From Lentisphaerota bacterium (lineage in GTDB: Bacteria; Verrucomicrobiota; Lentisphaeria; Victivallales; Victivallaceae): a stretch of 64,000 bases of DNA. This document shows positions 34,064 through 41,126 of the stretch, piece after piece. A program made the position numbers and the translations under genes. How positions within the stretch are numbered: the stretch's first letter is position 1; each line of letters begins with the position of its first letter. Below the pieces are notes generated by a model. The model searched no databases. It had not been told where the DNA came from and was given only the letters and a program-made list of their open reading frames with translations. The DNA is taken from positions 41,716 through 105,715 of the forward strand of contig SUWH01000005.1 in assembly GCA_015061605.1 (NCBI GenBank), given 5' to 3'.

Positions 34064-35724
34064 CTTGAACCTCCCACATGGCGCTGGATGATGGTGTCAA
34101 CGCATTCCATTTCCGGATCGGCAAAGGGGTAGTCGGCGTTGAAGTGAAGTCCGCGGCTTTCCTTACGTTTAAGAGAACTGTCGATGACCAGTTCGGCGAC
34201 GGTGGAGATGTTGCGCAGCTCCACCAGATCGGCGGTAACAGTGAAGTCCCAGTAATATTTTTCGATCTCTTTGCGGATGAGTTTGATCCGGTTCTTCGCC
34301 CGTTCCAGCCGCTTGTCGGTGCGGTAAATGCCGACGTAGTCCCACATGAAGCGGCGTATTTCATCCCAGTTATGGGAAATCAGCACCAGTTCATCGGAAT
34401 CGGTGGCATTGCCGGTCGTCCAGTTGAGAGCGGCTTTTTCATCGGGAAGCGTGGATTTGTAAAAGGACATTTTCTGCTCAATATCTTCTGCCGCCAGACG
34501 GGGAACGACCATCGCTTCAAGCAGACTGTTGGAAGCCAGACGGTTTGCTCCATGCAATCCGGTGCATCCGCATTCGCCGACCGCGTAAAGTCCGGCGATG
34601 CTGGTATTACCTGCTACATCGGTCTTTATTCCGCCGCAGACGAAGTGTGCCGCCGGAACCACCGGGATAAGGTCGTGTGCCATATTGACTCCGGCTTCCA
34701 GACATTTGGCAAAAATATTTGGGAAACGGAGGCGGAGAGTTTCTTCGCTGTGATGGCGGATATCGAGATAGACGCACTCTTCGCCGGTACGTTTCATTTC
34801 GGAGTCGATGGCGCGGGCGACCACATCGCGGGGAGCGAGGCTTTTCATCGGGTGGTATTTATGCATGAATTCGACCGGTTCAGCGTTGGGACGGGGACGG
34901 CACTTGAGGACAGCGCCTTCGCCGCGCAGAGCTTCGCTGATAAGGAAGGAGCGGATGGTCGGATGATAGAGTACTGTCGGATGGAACTGGATGAATTCCA
35001 TGTTGGCGATCTTCGCTCCGGCACGATACCCCATTGCCACACCGGAACCGCAGGCGATATCCGGGTTGCTGGTGTAGAGATAAACCTTTCCCGCTCCGCC
35101 GCAGGCGACCGTGGTGGTGGCGGCAAGCGAAGTGAAAATTTCTCCGGTTTCAGTATTGAGGATATAGGCTCCGAAACAGCGGTTCTGACCGGGGAGTGAA
35201 AGACGTGCGCTCACGACCAGATCGATAGCGATATGGTTTTCAAAAACGGAAATATTGGGGCAGTTTCTGACAGTTTTGACCATGACCCGTTCCAGTTCGG
35301 CTCCGGTGATGTCGCCGGAGTGAAGGACGCGGCGTTTGTGGTGTCCTCCCTCTCTGCCGAGGTCGAAGTCGTCGGGGTTGTCGGTATGCCCGAGTTCGCC
35401 GCGGGTGGTGAATTTTGCTCCGAGAGAAATGATTTCCCGGATCGCTTCCGGGCCGGCTTCAACGATGGTGCGGACGGCAGCTTTGTCGCACATTCCGGCA
35501 CCGGCGGTAAGGGTGTCTTCAATATGTTCATCGAAAGTGTCTGCGCTGTCCATCACGCAGGCGACTCCCCCCTGGGCGCAGCGGCTGTTGCATTCGTCGA
35601 TGGCGCGTTTGGTGAATACAGCGACAGTGCGGCCGGATTTGGCAAGATGCCAGGCGGCGGTAAGTCCGGCAAGTCCGCTTCCGATGACGATATGATCAAA
35701 GTGTTTTATTTCACTGAGTTTCAT
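34060..35724 (-). CDS. nadB: L-aspartate oxidase
   Basis: A 554-residue FAD enzyme that oxidises L-aspartate to iminoaspartate for quinolinate synthesis, the first step of de novo NAD formation. The FAD-binding motif IVIGSGLAGLTAAWHLA is at the N-terminus, SRCAQGGVACV follows, and HKRRVLHSGDITG and FVCGGIKTDVAGNTSIAGLYAVGE are typical of NadB within the succinate dehydrogenase flavoprotein superfamily. The C-terminal helical domain carries RLERAKNRI and LKRKESRGLHFNADYP. No nadA or nadC lies in the window. It heads the nadB-pcnB-GHL10 operon. Confidence 0.94.
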   Translation of the reverse strand: MKLSEIKHFDHIVIGSGLAGLTAAWHLAKSGRTVAVFTKRAIDECNSRCAQGGVACVMDSADTFDEHIEDTLTAGAGMCDKAAVRTIVEAGPEAIREIISLGAKFTTRGELGHTDNPDDFDLGREGGHHKRRVLHSGDITGAELERVMVKTVRNCPNISVFENHIAIDLVVSARLSLPGQNRCFGAYILNTETGEIFTSLAATTTVACGGAGKVYLYTSNPDIACGSGVAMGYRAGAKIANMEFIQFHPTVLYHPTIRSFLISEALRGEGAVLKCRPRPNAEPVEFMHKYHPMKSLAPRDVVARAIDSEMKRTGEECVYLDIRHHSEETLRLRFPNIFAKCLEAGVNMAHDLIPVVPAAHFVCGGIKTDVAGNTSIAGLYAVGECGCTGLHGANRLASNSLLEAMVVPRLAAEDIEQKMSFYKSTLPDEKAALNWTTGNATDSDELVLISHNWDEIRRFMWDYVGIYRTDKRLERAKNRIKLIRKEIEKYYWDFTVTADLVELRNISTVAELVIDSSLKRKESRGLHFNADYPFADPEMECVDTIIQRHVGGSR

Positions 35725-35934
35725 GATTCTGAAATCCCCATTGAATAAATTAGTTGAATATATACACTATAATATACATCACTCTTTCAATAAAAACCAG
35801 AAAAAAAGCCTCTTTTTTTTAAAAATACGCAAAATAATGCATGATACAACCGGGATAAGAATAAAATCCGGTGGATTTTTTGCCAAGCGGTGCTATATTG
35901 TAGCAGAATATCATTGATTTATGGAGAAATTTTT

Positions 35935-36930
35935 ATGGAAAAGTTTCGTTTTCTTCTGGTCGGCAGCGGCAATATCGCTTCGACATATGTCAAGGCGGCG
36001 GCGAATGTGCCGGAAATTGAGATCGCAGGAGTTGTTTCGCGCTCCGGGAAACGTCCTGCCGGGATGAGTGAAAATATTCCGGTGTTCCCGGAAATTTCAG
36101 CGGCAGATATTGAATTTGATGCCGTGATCCTTGCCACTCCCAATGGCTGTCACGCAGCCGGATGCCTTGAAGCGGTAAAACTCGGCAAGCACGTTTTTAC
36201 CGAAAAGACTCTTGCGCTCACCCGGGAGGATATGGATGCCATGATCAATGGCTGTAAAGAGAAAAATTTGAAACTTGCGGTGGCGTTTCAGCGGCGTACC
36301 GCTCCGGATAACATCATTATCCGCGAGATGCTGCAAAAAAAATCTTTCGGGCGGGTGGTCGGCTGCGAACTCATCGCCAATTTCTGGCGTCCGGACAGTT
36401 ATTATACCGATTCCACCTACCGCGGCAATTTGAGTGTGGACGGCGGCGGACCGTTTGTCCAGCAGGCAAGTCACAATATCGACCTTTATGTATGGTTTTT
36501 CGGAATGCCGGAAAAAGTCCATGCCTTTACCGGCAGATTTCTTCACCCGCTTGAGGGCGAAGATTACGGCAGTGCGATCTGCCGCCATGCGGATGGTATG
36601 GTCGGCACGATCATCGCTTCGACCGCCTCCAAGCCGGGATTTGACTGCGTGATGACCGTCCATACTGAAAAGGGTACTTTTACTCTTGAAGGCGACCGGA
36701 TCACCGCGTGGCAAATCGACGATATACCCAATCCGACACAAGCTCCGGCAAAAGAGCTTCATTCCGGAGCTTCGACCAATGCTGTTACCGCCACCGGTGG
36801 ACACGAGATACTGCTGCGTGATTTCGCGCAAAAAGTACGCTCCGGCGGCGACGTGATGGTGTCAGGAGAAAGCGCCAGAGCTGCCAGCGAACTTATTTTG
36901 CAGATCTACGAAGCCGCTGACCGTGTCTGA
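35935..36930 (+). CDS. Gfo/Idh/MocA-family oxidoreductase
   Basis: A 331-residue NAD(P)-dependent sugar dehydrogenase-like protein. LLVGSGNIASTYVKAA is the Rossmann motif, VFTEKTLALTREDMD corresponds to the EKP motif (EKT here), and GGGPFVQQASHNIDLYVWFFG has the catalytic His/Asp region. The start is fixed by GGAGA at 35923-35927. It is monocistronic between nadB and the repeat region before tRNA-Leu, and differs clearly from the paralogue at 23086-24135. The substrate is unknown. Confidence 0.88.
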   Translation: MEKFRFLLVGSGNIASTYVKAAANVPEIEIAGVVSRSGKRPAGMSENIPVFPEISAADIEFDAVILATPNGCHAAGCLEAVKLGKHVFTEKTLALTREDMDAMINGCKEKNLKLAVAFQRRTAPDNIIIREMLQKKSFGRVVGCELIANFWRPDSYYTDSTYRGNLSVDGGGPFVQQASHNIDLYVWFFGMPEKVHAFTGRFLHPLEGEDYGSAICRHADGMVGTIIASTASKPGFDCVMTVHTEKGTFTLEGDRITAWQIDDIPNPTQAPAKELHSGASTNAVTATGGHEILLRDFAQKVRSGGDVMVSGESARAASELILQIYEAADRV

Positions 36931-36998
36931 CAAGTCTGACGGGGTGCCTGTTGTCCGTGATCGTCCGTAAAAGTCCGTAACTGTCCGTTTTTGTCTGT
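36925..36998 (+). repeat. Short direct repeats phased at about 10 bp
   Basis: GTCTGA at 36925 and 36934, GTGCCT at 36944, GTCCGT at 36953, 36963, 36973 and 36983, and GTCTGT at 36993. The last five units are spaced by exactly 10 bp. The array overlaps the stop codon of the oxidoreductase gene. Confidence 0.85.
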
Positions 36999-37041
36999 CA
37001 GACACCATCGCTTCATGTGGTGCTTTGCCCGTGCGCCAGCT

Positions 37042-37411
37042 CATCCGCCTGCCGGGCTTCTGCCCGGCGACAGGCGCAAACTCCAGCCAACCCGGAATCA
37101 GGAGCGATATCGCACCGCCGGGCGGGTTTTGCAAGAGAGAGCCGACAGGCGCGTACTCGCGTACGCAACTGGAGGAGCGAGCGCAGCAAGGCGCGCTCCG
37201 CAACAACCGCCGTCAGGCGGAACCAAACACTACCATCCGCCTGCCGGGCTTCAGCCCGGCGACAGGCGCAAACTCCAGCCAACCCGGAATCAGGAGCGAT
37301 ATCGCACCGCCGGGCGGGTTTTGCAAGCGAGAGCCGACAGGCGCGTACTCGCGTACGCAACTGGAGGAGCGAGCGCAGCAAGGCGCGCTCCGGCAAAGCG
37401 AGATCGCTCCG
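37042..37411 (-). repeat. GC-rich structured repeat (family 2), tandemly duplicated copy
   Basis: Two 159-bp copies at 37042-37200 and 37234-37392 (offset 192 bp) that differ at only two positions seen. Each holds the hairpin GCCGGGCTTC..GCCCGGC and the palindrome GTACGCGAGTACGC (as read on the minus strand). The spacer carries CCGCCGTCAGGCGG. The minus-strand end CGGAGCGATCTCGCTT (37411-37396) is 10 nt from the 3' end of tRNA-Leu. A related copy in opposite orientation is at 39161-39420. Several long open frames here are by-products of the GC-rich repeat. Confidence 0.85.
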
Positions 37412-37421
37412 TGCTCAAAAA

Positions 37422-37506
37422 TGGTACGCGGCGAGGGACTCGAACCCTCAAGCCTTGCGGCGTTGGGACCTAAACCCAATGCGTTTGCCAATTCCGCCAG
37501 CCGCGC
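37422..37506 (-). tRNA. tRNA-Leu (anticodon UAG)
   Basis: An 85-nt class II tRNA including an encoded CCA. The acceptor stem GCGCGGC pairs with GCCGCGT, with one G-U pair. The anticodon stem TTGGG/CCCAA carries the loop TTTAGGT with anticodon UAG. A long variable arm (about CGCCGCAAGGCTT) and the GGTTCGAGTCC T arm follow, as expected for leucine. Its promoter is at 37525-37553. The 3' end is directly followed by a family 2 repeat. Confidence 0.97.
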
Positions 37507-37524
37507 CCGTGTTGTTAGAGGTAA

Positions 37525-37553
37525 AATATAGCACACAATACGCCGAAAAACAA
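37525..37553 (-). promoter_or_regulatory. Promoter of tRNA-Leu
   Basis: Minus strand TTGTTT (37553-37548), 17 nt, TATATT (37530-37525), with TGC before the -10 box, about 18 nt upstream of the mature 5' end. Confidence 0.75.
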
Positions 37554-37564
37554 GTGTTGTCGCC

Positions 37565-37593
37565 TTGAAAAAATTTTATTTGCAGACTATATT
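37565..37593 (+). promoter_or_regulatory. Promoter of the SGNH esterase gene
   Basis: TTGAAA (37565-37570), 17 nt, TATATT (37588-37593), followed by AAGGAGAT at 37610-37617 and the ATG at 37624. Confidence 0.75.
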
Positions 37594-37623
37594 ACACCGT
37601 ATCATTTGAAAGGAGATCATATC

Positions 37624-38715
37624 ATGAGCGAAACTGACATTCGTAAAATAGATAAGAATATGGATTTCACCACCTGCGGTGACGATGGATGCACCTGGTA
37701 CAGCGTGGATGATGAGCCGTTTGTGCTTGATGGATTGTACTGGCGCAAACCGGGCGGGGATTTCAACCGGCTGCCGATCGGGTATTCGGTGAGTCCCGGG
37801 GTGGATGCGCTGTCGTGGCATACTGCCGGAGCGATGCTGCGGTTTGTGTCGGATGCCGATGAGATCCGGATCGCGGTGAAACTGCATCATAATGCGCGGA
37901 TGTACCATATGGCGCACGTTGGAAGTATGGGATTTGACCTTTATTGCGGGCGCGGAAACGCGAAACAGTATGTGCGTTCAGCGAAGTTCGACCACACGCA
38001 GGATGAGTATCAGGTTCCGGTTTTTGAACTTCAGGGCAGAGAACACAAAGAACGCGAATTCACACTTCATTTCCCCTTGTATTGCGGGGTGAAGGAGTTC
38101 AAGATCGGGTTGAATAACGGTGCAACGGTCAAAGCTCCAAGCCCGTGGTGCGATCCGCGCCCCGTAGTGGTTTACGGAACCAGTATCCAGCAGGGCGGAT
38201 GTGCTTCGCGCCCCGGGATGTGCCACACCAATATCATGAGCCGGATGTTGAACCGTCCATTTATCAATCTCGGATTTTCCGGAAGCGGCAGAGGGCAGCC
38301 AGCCGCCGCTGAATTGCTTGCCATGGTTGAAAAACCGGCGATGTTTGTCCTGGATTATGCTGCCAATGCAAAAAATGACGGCTTAAAGGAAACATTGAGC
38401 GGTTTTATCGATATTCTGCGGAAAAAACATCCGGATGTTCCGATACTGATGGTTTCTGTTACTCCGCTTGCCGATGAGCTTGAAACGTGTGCATGTACCC
38501 CGTACCGCATGGAACAGACCCAGCTTTTTCTGGACGAATTGCAGAAACGGCGGGCAAACGGAGATAAAAATATCCACTTCCTCGACGGAAGCGGTTTGTA
38601 TGGAGCGGATTGGACGGAATGTACCGTAGACGGGGTTCATGCCACTGATCTCGGATTTTACATGATCGCCAAAACGATGGCACCGGTGATCGGCGGAATT
38701 CTGGAACGGATTTGA
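37624..38715 (+). CDS. SGNH/GDSL hydrolase with N-terminal beta-sandwich domain
   Basis: A 363-residue protein of the two-domain SGNH group: an N-terminal jelly-roll domain (about residues 1-165) and a catalytic domain. VVVYGTSIQQGGCASRPGM holds the nucleophile Ser in GTSI, NLGFSGSGRGQ is block II, DYAANAKN holds the block III Asn, and DGVHATDLGFYMIA supplies the Asp/His pair. Members are thought to deacetylate sugars or polysaccharides. There is no signal peptide. The AAGGAGAT sequence fixes the start. An AhpD-like gene with its own promoter follows. Confidence 0.85.
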   Translation: MSETDIRKIDKNMDFTTCGDDGCTWYSVDDEPFVLDGLYWRKPGGDFNRLPIGYSVSPGVDALSWHTAGAMLRFVSDADEIRIAVKLHHNARMYHMAHVGSMGFDLYCGRGNAKQYVRSAKFDHTQDEYQVPVFELQGREHKEREFTLHFPLYCGVKEFKIGLNNGATVKAPSPWCDPRPVVVYGTSIQQGGCASRPGMCHTNIMSRMLNRPFINLGFSGSGRGQPAAAELLAMVEKPAMFVLDYAANAKNDGLKETLSGFIDILRKKHPDVPILMVSVTPLADELETCACTPYRMEQTQLFLDELQKRRANGDKNIHFLDGSGLYGADWTECTVDGVHATDLGFYMIAKTMAPVIGGILERI

Positions 38716-38739
38716 TTTTAAATCAAAACAAACTATATT
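38712..38739 (+). promoter_or_regulatory. Promoter of the AhpD-like gene
   Basis: TTGATT (38712-38717), 16 nt, TATATT (38734-38739). The -35 box overlaps the stop codon of the SGNH gene. Confidence 0.65.
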
Positions 38740-38773
38740 GAAAATTACAGCCACAAAATAAGGAGAAAAAATT

Positions 38774-39151
38774 ATGGCTTCTGTAAAACTTTATGAAAAA
38801 AACGGCGATGCCAAAGCCAAAGCGGTGCAGGAAAATCTGGAAAAGATGTTCGGTAAACTCCCCAATGTTTTCAAAGCGATGGGACGCAATGGCGATTTCC
38901 TCGAATCAATGTTGAAACTTTCTGAATCTGCCGGTCGCGGTCTGGATGCCAAAACCAAAGAACTTATCATCATCGCAGTCAGCGCAGTCAACGGCTGCAC
39001 CTACTGTCTGGATGCTCACCGTTCTGCGGCGCTGGCGGCAGGGGTTACCGATGATGAGATCACTGCAGCAATTGAAGTTGCGGCTGCGATTTCCGCATTC
39101 AACAACTTCAACAAGGCCATTGATATCGAGTCCGACCTCAAGACAAGATAA
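38774..39151 (+). CDS. AhpD-like carboxymuconolactone decarboxylase family protein
   Basis: A 125-residue protein of the CMD/AhpD superfamily. CTYCLDAH is the CxxC-x3-H redox motif of AhpD-type alkylhydroperoxidases, set in the helix KELIIIAVSAVNGCTYC. It should act in the cytoplasm in peroxide defence or disulfide exchange. Its AAGGAG Shine-Dalgarno sequence lies at 38760-38765. A family 2 repeat begins about 10 nt after the stop codon. Confidence 0.88.
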   Translation: MASVKLYEKNGDAKAKAVQENLEKMFGKLPNVFKAMGRNGDFLESMLKLSESAGRGLDAKTKELIIIAVSAVNGCTYCLDAHRSAALAAGVTDDEITAAIEVAAAISAFNNFNKAIDIESDLKTR

Positions 39152-39160
39152 AAAATAATA

Positions 39161-39420
39161 CGGAGCGATCTCGCTTGCTCCCGCGAGCCTTGCGGCGCTT
39201 GCAGCTCGGGTCACGTACGCAAGTACGCTCCCCTCGCGCTTCGCTTGCAAAACTCGCGGATAGCGGCGCGATATCGCTCCTTGGGCGACTGGCTGTGCGC
39301 CTGTCGTCCGGCTGAACGCCGGACAGGCGTGTGGTAGTGTTTGTTATTCCGCCTGACGGCGGTATTTTTTTGCTCGCTTGCTCTCGCGAGCCTTGTCGGC
39401 GCTTGCAAAACTCGCACCGG
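39161..39420 (+). repeat. GC-rich structured repeat (family 2), second copy in inverted orientation
   Basis: It begins CGGAGCGATCTCGCTT, as the minus strand of the copy ending at 37411 does, and shares in the same order a GTACGCAAGTACGC hairpin, TTGCAAAACTCGCG, GCGATATCGCTCCT, a GTCCGGCTGAACGCCGGAC hairpin, GGTAGTGTTTG and CCGCCTGACGGCGG. Hairpin stems differ from the 37-kb copy by paired changes. No gene was found in it. Confidence 0.8.
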
Positions 39421-39462
39421 CTGCCGCGACAATCCGCCGTCGCTCTGCGAGCTATGGCGGGA
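39419..39462 (+). repeat. 44-bp block shared with 61039-61082
   Basis: The block beginning GGCTGCCGCGACAATCCGCC and ending GAGCTATGGCGGGA is identical at 39419-39462 and 61039-61082. In both places it precedes a GTGAAGC hairpin array, so it seems to be one module of a composite repeat. Confidence 0.9.
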
Positions 39463-39517
39463 CAGGCGGAGCGGCAAAGTACTTCGCTTTTTTTGAAAAA
39501 GGATAGGGGTATGGAAT

Positions 39518-39623
39518 GTGAAGCGCAGGATAAATCCTGCGTGAAGCATTGCTTTGGCAATGTGAAGCGTTTACCTTCGGTAAACATGAAGCGCTCGCTT
39601 CGCGAGTAAGGTTATGATAATTT
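39518..39623 (+). repeat. GTGAAGC-linked hairpin array, copy 1
   Basis: Four short hairpins separated by GTGAAGC or ATGAAGC: GCAGGATAAATCCTGC (39525-39540), ATTGCTTTGGCAAT (39548-39561), GTTTACCTTCGGTAAAC (39569-39585) and CTCGCTTCGCGAG (39594-39606), followed by TAAGGTTATGATAATTT. The same order is found in two copies at 61089-61313 with exchanged base pairs in the stems. Just upstream, at 39485, is the motif CGCTTTTTTTGAAAAAGG. Confidence 0.9.
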
Positions 39624-39662
39624 TGTATAACGTTTTGTGACTATCAGGAACAAAACATATCC

Positions 39663-39744
39663 CGCTTTTTTTGAAAAAGGATAGGGGGCCGGGGGAAGGG
39701 AAAAACTTTTTTTCACGTGAAAAAAAGTTTTTCCCTTCCCCCGG
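39663..39744 (-). terminator. Perfect 56-bp palindrome after the fumarate hydratase genes, copy 2
   Basis: CGCTTTTTTTGAAAAAGG at about 39663-39680 is followed by a perfect palindrome at 39689-39744, two 28-nt arms meeting at CACGTG. It lies 6 nt downstream of the fumarate hydratase beta stop codon (minus strand), and the long stem with T tracts could end transcription. The same arrangement is repeated at 61345-61430. Confidence 0.8.
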
Positions 39745-39750
39745 ATTCGA

Positions 39751-40281
39751 TTAATACAGCGATTTGCCGTTGGCGTCGATGGCGACGACAAGGGGCAGAT
39801 CTTTGACTTCGAGGCGGTAGATGGCTTCGGGGCCGAGGTCGTCAAAGGCGACTACTTCAGCTTTTACGATACTGCGGGCGATTAGGGCACCGGCTCCGCC
39901 GGTGGCGGCAAAGTATATTGCACCGTATTTCACCATTGCATCTTTGACGGCCTGATTGCGGTCGCCTTTACCGATCATACCGCGCAGAAAACATTTTTCA
40001 ATGAGAATGGGTGAATAGGCATCCATTCTGCCGCTGGTAGTGGGACCGGCGGAACCGATGACTTTGCCCGGAGGGGCAGGGCAGGGACCGACAAAATAAA
40101 TCAGTTGACCGTCGAGCTCTACCGGAAGTTTTTCGCCGTTTGCCAGCGCGGCGCAGAGCCGTTTATGGGCGGCATCGCGTCCGGTGTAGATGACTCCGGA
40201 AAGTTTGACGATATCTCCGGCATTGAGATTTCTGACATCCGCTTCTGTCAACGGAGTGGAAAGGTTCAAAATATTGCTCAT
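39751..40281 (-). CDS. Class I (Fe-S) fumarate hydratase / L-tartrate dehydratase type, beta subunit
   Basis: A 176-residue protein equal to the C-terminal domain of class I fumarases. Features are LNAGDIVKLSGVIYTGRDAAHKRL-type opening (GDIVKLSG, YTGRDAAHKR), VGPCPAPPGKVIGSAGPTTSGRMD and GKGDRN. It pairs with the alpha subunit encoded directly upstream, overlapping it by ATGA (40278-40281). The pair interconverts fumarate and malate; tartrate as substrate cannot be excluded from sequence. The 56-bp palindrome follows its stop codon. Confidence 0.9.
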   Translation of the reverse strand: MSNILNLSTPLTEADVRNLNAGDIVKLSGVIYTGRDAAHKRLCAALANGEKLPVELDGQLIYFVGPCPAPPGKVIGSAGPTTSGRMDAYSPILIEKCFLRGMIGKGDRNQAVKDAMVKYGAIYFAATGGAGALIARSIVKAEVVAFDDLGPEAIYRLEVKDLPLVVAIDANGKSLY

Positions 40282-41123
40282 AACTCCACCTCCGCATGGC
40301 GCGCCGCATGGCAGTTGATATTGACCGCCACCGGCAGACTTGCCAGATGACAGGGGAAAAATTCGATATGGCAGCTCAAACTGGTGATTTTGCCCCCCAA
40401 GCCTTGCGGTCCGACACCGGAAGCATTGATTTTTTCCAGAATTTCGGCTTCAAGTTCGGCGTAGCGCGGATCGGCAGAGGGTTCTCCAACTTTGCGCAGG
40501 AGAGCTTTTTTGGCGAGGTATGCCGCATATTCCATCGTGCCGCCGATGCCGACACCGACCACAGTCGGAGGGCAGGGGTTGCCTCCGGCATTCACAACGC
40601 TGTCAACGACAAATTTCACGACACCGTCTCTGCCTTCGGATGGTTTGAGCATTTTCAATGCACTCATATTTTCCGAACCGCCGCCTTTGGGGGCGAGAGT
40701 GATTTTCAGTTTATCACCGGGAACGCTTTTCAGGTGAACGATACACGGGGTGTTGCTGGTGGTGTTTTTGCGGTCGAAAAGCGGATCGGAAACGATGGAT
40801 TTACGCAGATAGAAATCTTTGTATCCCTGTTTGGTGCCTTCGGTGAGAGCCTCTTCCACGGTGCCGTGATCGAGAACTGCATCCGTACCCATTTCAACAA
40901 AATATACGGCAAAACCGGTATCCTGACACAGCGGCATATTTTCCTTTGCCGCGATGTCGGCATTTTCCAGATACTGTTGGAAAAATGCTTTACCAAGTTC
41001 ACTGGTTTCTGCCGCGCTGCCGTTTTTCAGTGCTTCAAGCACATCCGGCGGCAGCAGACATGCAGCCTTGCCGCACATTGCGCGGACTTCGGCAACAACT
41101 GTTTCAAAGGGGATGGTTCTCAT
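40278..41123 (-). CDS. Class I (Fe-S) fumarate hydratase / L-tartrate dehydratase type, alpha subunit
   Basis: A 281-residue protein equal to the N-terminal Fe-S domain of class I fumarases. The three cysteines expected to bind the [4Fe-4S] cluster are in [17 protein letters not shown] and [25 protein letters not shown] and [12 protein letters not shown] are further family motifs. The cluster has a free iron site that binds the substrate in this family. The Shine-Dalgarno CGGAG lies in the last codons of the upstream glycosidase-like gene, whose stop codon is only 3 nt away, so the enzymes are coupled. Confidence 0.92.
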   Translation of the reverse strand: MRTIPFETVVAEVRAMCGKAACLLPPDVLEALKNGSAAETSELGKAFFQQYLENADIAAKENMPLCQDTGFAVYFVEMGTDAVLDHGTVEEALTEGTKQGYKDFYLRKSIVSDPLFDRKNTTSNTPCIVHLKSVPGDKLKITLAPKGGGSENMSALKMLKPSEGRDGVVKFVVDSVVNAGGNPCPPTVVGVGIGGTMEYAAYLAKKALLRKVGEPSADPRYAELEAEILEKINASGVGPQGLGGKITSLSCHIEFFPCHLASLPVAVNINCHAARHAEVEL

Positions 41124-41126
41124 ATT

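Noticed and set aside
34078..35199. Open frame of 373 codons on the plus strand
   Set aside because: It is antisense to nadB, whose motifs are complete.
37396..37506. Phage or island attachment site at tRNA-Leu
   Set aside because: The repeat is close to the tRNA 3' end, but no direct copy of that 3' end and no integrase gene were found in the window.
36991..37568. Several overlapping frames of 110-180 codons on both strands
   Set aside because: They are produced by the duplicated GC-rich repeat and run through tRNA-Leu; all three frames stay open, as expected for such composition.
39138..39609. Arginine/serine-rich frames on both strands downstream of the AhpD gene
   Set aside because: They lie wholly in family 2 and hairpin-array repeats, without start signals.
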